A stretch of 64,000 nucleotides of DNA from Montifringilla adamsi. Its lineage: Eukaryota; Chordata; Aves; Passeriformes; Passeridae. The position numbers and the translations under genes were made by a program. The stretch is from the NCBI GenBank assembly GCA_017590115.1, contig JAGGNK010006559.1, positions 7,057,784 to 7,121,783 of the forward strand, read 5' to 3'. Below, in pieces: positions 60,493 through 64,000 of the stretch; position 1 is the first letter of the stretch, and the number at the start of each line of letters is the position of its first letter. The notes under the pieces are model-generated. The model saw only the letters and a list, made by a program, of their open reading frames with translations. It did no database searches and was not told where the DNA came from.

Positions 60493-62921
60493 GAAAGCTG
60501 AGACTGGTCATTTACCTATCAATGAAATAGGGGTAGGACTGAGTTAGAACAGATTTTTAATAACCAATTTTTACAAGGTTCTTTTAGAAACCCCCCACTC
60601 AATAAAACAAAACAGAAAAATATTTTCCAATTCAAACTACCTGGAACGTGTTCTGCAGAAGGCAGAGTATAATTATTCAAATACACATTTGGCCAGTTTA
60701 CAGAGTTAACACCCAGTGCCATGAAAAGAGCCAAGGAATTCTGATGAAGCTGTGAGACCTTGTTTTTAACACATCTCCTGACACACACAGCACCTCCCAC
60801 GGCAGCGTGCTGCTCGGTGCAGAGCTGTGTGGGCTCCAAGGGAAGAAATCTGCCCCCCAAACCCACATGAATCACCCTCTCAGCACCATGCCTCATGGTG
60901 ATTTGTCTTCACATTGGTATATTCAGGGGATTTTTTACAGTAATATCATAAAACAGAAGCTTCAAAGCCTACCAGGCTAATGTTTATGTTTTCTGCTCTC
61001 AGTAAATGACAAAAATCACAAATTATTCATTCCCTTTCCTCATAAAGCTATACCACATGAGGATCCCAACAGGACACCCCACTGAAAGAATATCCAGATC
61101 CCACTGGCAATACTGCAGCTTAACTATAAAAAATTCAATCAGATAGTCTGATAAACTGAGATAAACAGCTCCGTTTTCCACTTCCCATTATTCTGCTTCT
61201 TACTTTCTTTCTTTTTTTCTGGCTTCCCTACCAGCCTTTCCTAAGCTGACCCCTCAGTGCTCCCTCCTCCCTGAGCTTCCTTTCCTCTGCAGATAAAGTG
61301 TCAGCCTCCTTCACCCTCTCTACACACCACTGGGGGCTTCTCTTGGAATTAGTTCCGTTTGCTTTCCTCACACTCATGCGTTGCCTTCCTGAATTTTTGT
61401 ATCATCTCCTCTTTTTAGAGAACAAAATTCTAGCAGCTTTTATGTTCAGCTAGGGCCAAGACCTAGAGTAAGGCTCAATTGCTTCTCCTTCCCCTTCCTT
61501 TTCTTTGCTCTGTGTGAGTCAGAAGCACAGAGCAGGCAGCTGTAAAACTGGCTGAGGGACTACTGAGGGTTTGAAATCAAAAAATGTTAACAAATGACAT
61601 TTATTCAATCAAAGCAACTTTAAGAAAAGTTTTATTTGAAAACAGTATTGAATGCTCCCAATGACAGAGCAATAATAGTCCATCTCTTTCTGTTTTGTAA
61701 AAGTAGGTATAATTATGTCAAATTAATCTGCAAATTAGATAATTAAATAAATATTTTTCATTGGATATGGAGGATATAATTCTTTTAATGGAGAAAATAA
61801 TTCCATTAACTACTCATCTACAGGACTCCTTGTTTTCATAGCACTGAATTTTTTACACATTATGCAAAATATTGTCAGACTAAAAATTCAGTAAGAGGCC
61901 TACTTCCATATAAAAAATTATAATTGCACCATGAAATTACTTTCTCACCAATAAAGCTTTGTTTTAATGATGTGCAGCCCTTCAGCATAGTATGCTTAGT
62001 TCAACACACATTAAGCAATAAGGAAAAATATTTCTATCTATTAATTTCAAAAAGTTTTGTCTAGCCCTGCCTATTTTTGTAATTTCTGTAGTACATAACA
62101 AGTATAACAACACTATTTTTTCATTGTTATTCCTTTATTGTTACTACTACTTATTTATTATCTACATTTATATTTTATTTTCTCTGCTATTTTCTATCAC
62201 CTTGGTAGCATTATTTTAGTTTGATGAAACAAAATGTTTCTTGAGAACTGTCATGGCAAGTTTTTAATATAGTCAAACACAGGGGTTTTTGTTAAATAGC
62301 TGTAGTGACTTCATCCAAATGTCTTTACCTGTATGCTTTACCTGCATAACAGTGTGGAAGAAAAGGAATAAATACAGATTGTTTACTTGTTTGTCTCTTT
62401 CTTAGAAGGAATGCTAGCAATCCATGGAGGAGATGTTTATATCTCATTGAATCCTGGATTGAATTGGAAATTATAAAGTGTGACCTAATAGCTGCTATAA
62501 ATCTCAAAAATTTCTTCCTAGATGACTTCATATTTCTGATATAAATGTGAATTTTATAAAAGCTGTAGCCTTTGTATATGACATAAAAGTTATGACATTC
62601 CTTGGGCTGGAATCAGGATCAAAAATTCATTAGACATCACCTGATAATCTCACATCTTCAGTTAAGTAACTTGATGAAAATTCACCCATCCTGTGAGACA
62701 GTTCTATGAAAAAGCAGTTCTCAGCTCTATACGAAATCGTTGTTACTTCTAGCTTAGGTATGGCATTTAGACTGGAGGCAAGAGAAAAATTCTCTTTCTA
62801 AGGCCAACATTGCCCCCTTGTGCTATAAAGGAGCCAGGACATGTGACTTTCTGATTCTGGGGTTTGGAAGGGGTTTGGCTCTTCCACACACCAAGGGGTA
62901 GTTCGTTTTAGTAATTTTATC

Positions 62922-62937
62922 TTTTTTTTTTTTTTTT
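62922..62937. repeat. Poly(T) tract, 16 bases
   Basis: Sixteen Ts; no attached element. Confidence 0.95.
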
Positions 62938-63680
62938 GCATTCTTTGAATTTCCCATTTAGAAATTTTAGAACAAAATTTCCTTCTCATAAACATATATT
63001 CCCTTTCCAATCACATATATTCTCTGTCTTCAGAAACTACTTGTACAGAAAAAAGTTTTCTCCACCTATGCATTTCTATATATCTCTAAGGTCCACTATT
63101 AAAGGACCATTGTAAAGATACTGGAGAAACAACAGTGGAAATTCACAAAGATTTTATATGAAAGTGAAAATAAAAGTACTCATAAAACTTTTTGAGATTT
63201 CACAGTTGAAAAGGAAAGGGCTGGATATTTTAGAAACAATATTTTAATACTAGAAAATAATAGCTAAAGCTATGCTACTACTTAGAAGAGAAATCTTGAT
63301 TTTGTGCCTCTTTCAGTTTAACAAAGTAAGAAATTGGTCTGGGCTGAAGCTCTCAAATATCAAGTATCACTCCACTGGAAAAAGTCAATACATATTTCAA
63401 AATAATTTTTGAAAAAAGAAAAGTAGCTGGAGCTATTCTTAATAATAGTAGCTGTTAAATGTCAACTTTCCTGACCACTTTTCTCTACTTTGTTCTTACA
63501 GATTGCAGGAAATCTGTCTACAAACTTCCTAAGAATGGGACCCTTTCTCTTTTAACACTAGAAGGAAAGCACAAAAAGCCCAAGGTTCCTCTAGATTAAC
63601 TAGACTGCAAAGGCAAATTAAAAGAGTGAAAATTCAATGGACCATAAGAAGCTATTTGCTTTCTTCTAAGAAGTTGATGG

Positions 63681-63705
63681 AGTCAACAACCCAATGTTGT
63701 TGACT
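63681..63705. other. Perfect 10-bp hairpin with 5-base loop
   Basis: AGTCAACAAC (63681-63690) and GTTGTTGACT (63696-63705) are exact reverse complements around the loop CCAAT. Confidence 0.9.
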
Positions 63706-64000
63706 TATTTTTAATAAAACTTGATCATCCTGCTTGTGTGGGTTTAATTTAGCTAGCAACAGTAGGCTTCTCCAGGTCTGATCATAATGGTTTTAAAGCT
63801 TCTCCACCTCAGATATTTTCAGTTGGTGTAATTACTGGTGTATTTTCATCTGCATAAGTAGGAAAACTAGGATCAAAATTTTTTGCACCTGCCCAAACCC
63901 AGATAGAGAATTTTATATTATAATACCTGGGAGAAATCTGACTCTTTATAACACATTTAAAAACTGGGGAATTCTCCTAGGTGTACAAAGATAAAGTTGA

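Larger units (their letters stand above)
55061..64000. other. AT-rich non-coding stretch to window end, no gene seen
   Basis: The longest open frames are 125 codons (minus, 60519-60896), 118 (minus, 56152-56508) and 105 (minus, 59391-59708). None contains a recognisable domain. GC-richer patches at 57700-57840, 58220-58400, 59520-59800 and 60780-60890 hold a few CpGs but are not islands. Two perfect hairpins (60464-60492, 63681-63705) and a poly(T) tract (62922-62937) are listed separately. Confidence 0.6.

Noticed and set aside
1..64000. CRISPR arrays, operons, rRNA or tRNA genes
   Set aside because: No regularly spaced direct repeats, no bacterial gene organisation, and no tRNA or rRNA signature seen on either strand.

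Overview
The window looks like AT-rich vertebrate nuclear DNA, most likely from a bird and probably a songbird. The reasons are three degenerate CR1 (chicken-repeat-1) LINE fragments, two long terminal repeats (LTRs) whose sequence I recognise as passerine endogenous-retrovirus families, a third older avian ERV-like piece, CpG depletion outside a few islands, and the absence of Alu/L1-type mammalian repeats. The bird assignment follows from the repeats; the species is not determined.

I find no convincing protein-coding gene, tRNA, rRNA or CRISPR array. The open frames are short, scattered over both strands, and unrelated in sequence to any family I can name. The longest that is not repeat-derived (174 codons, minus, 8026-8550) and the next (153 codons, plus, 10795-11256) are close to what chance gives in 64 kb. 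The stretch is therefore either a gene desert or the inside of a very large intron. The only frame with exon-like flanks is 10820-11163.

Layout: 1-4185 unannotated AT-rich DNA; 4186-4609 a solo LTR in minus orientation with its own poly(A) signal; 5840-5874 a perfect 13-bp hairpin; 7178-7368 a recent two-copy tandem duplication, followed by a GC-rich repeat-like block (about 7470-7790); 14950-15085 a probable ancient MIR SINE; about 20230-20570 an old ERV-like fragment; 29980-30405 a CR1 piece (minus); about 34500-35085 an LTR (plus) with a strong hairpin just upstream; 39544-39591 an uninterrupted 48-base poly(A) tract; 39760-40460 a sharp CpG island, the best promoter candidate in the window; 47690-48625 and 49613-49932 two CR1 copies facing each other tail to tail; the remainder is AT-rich DNA with microsatellites, small tandem duplications and short perfect hairpins.

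The features do not form a pathway. What can be read is the retroelement history of a neutral region, one CpG island that may start an unannotated transcript, and some compact structures (hairpins, half-site clusters) that conservation analysis could test. I did not find strong evidence of a previously undescribed system.
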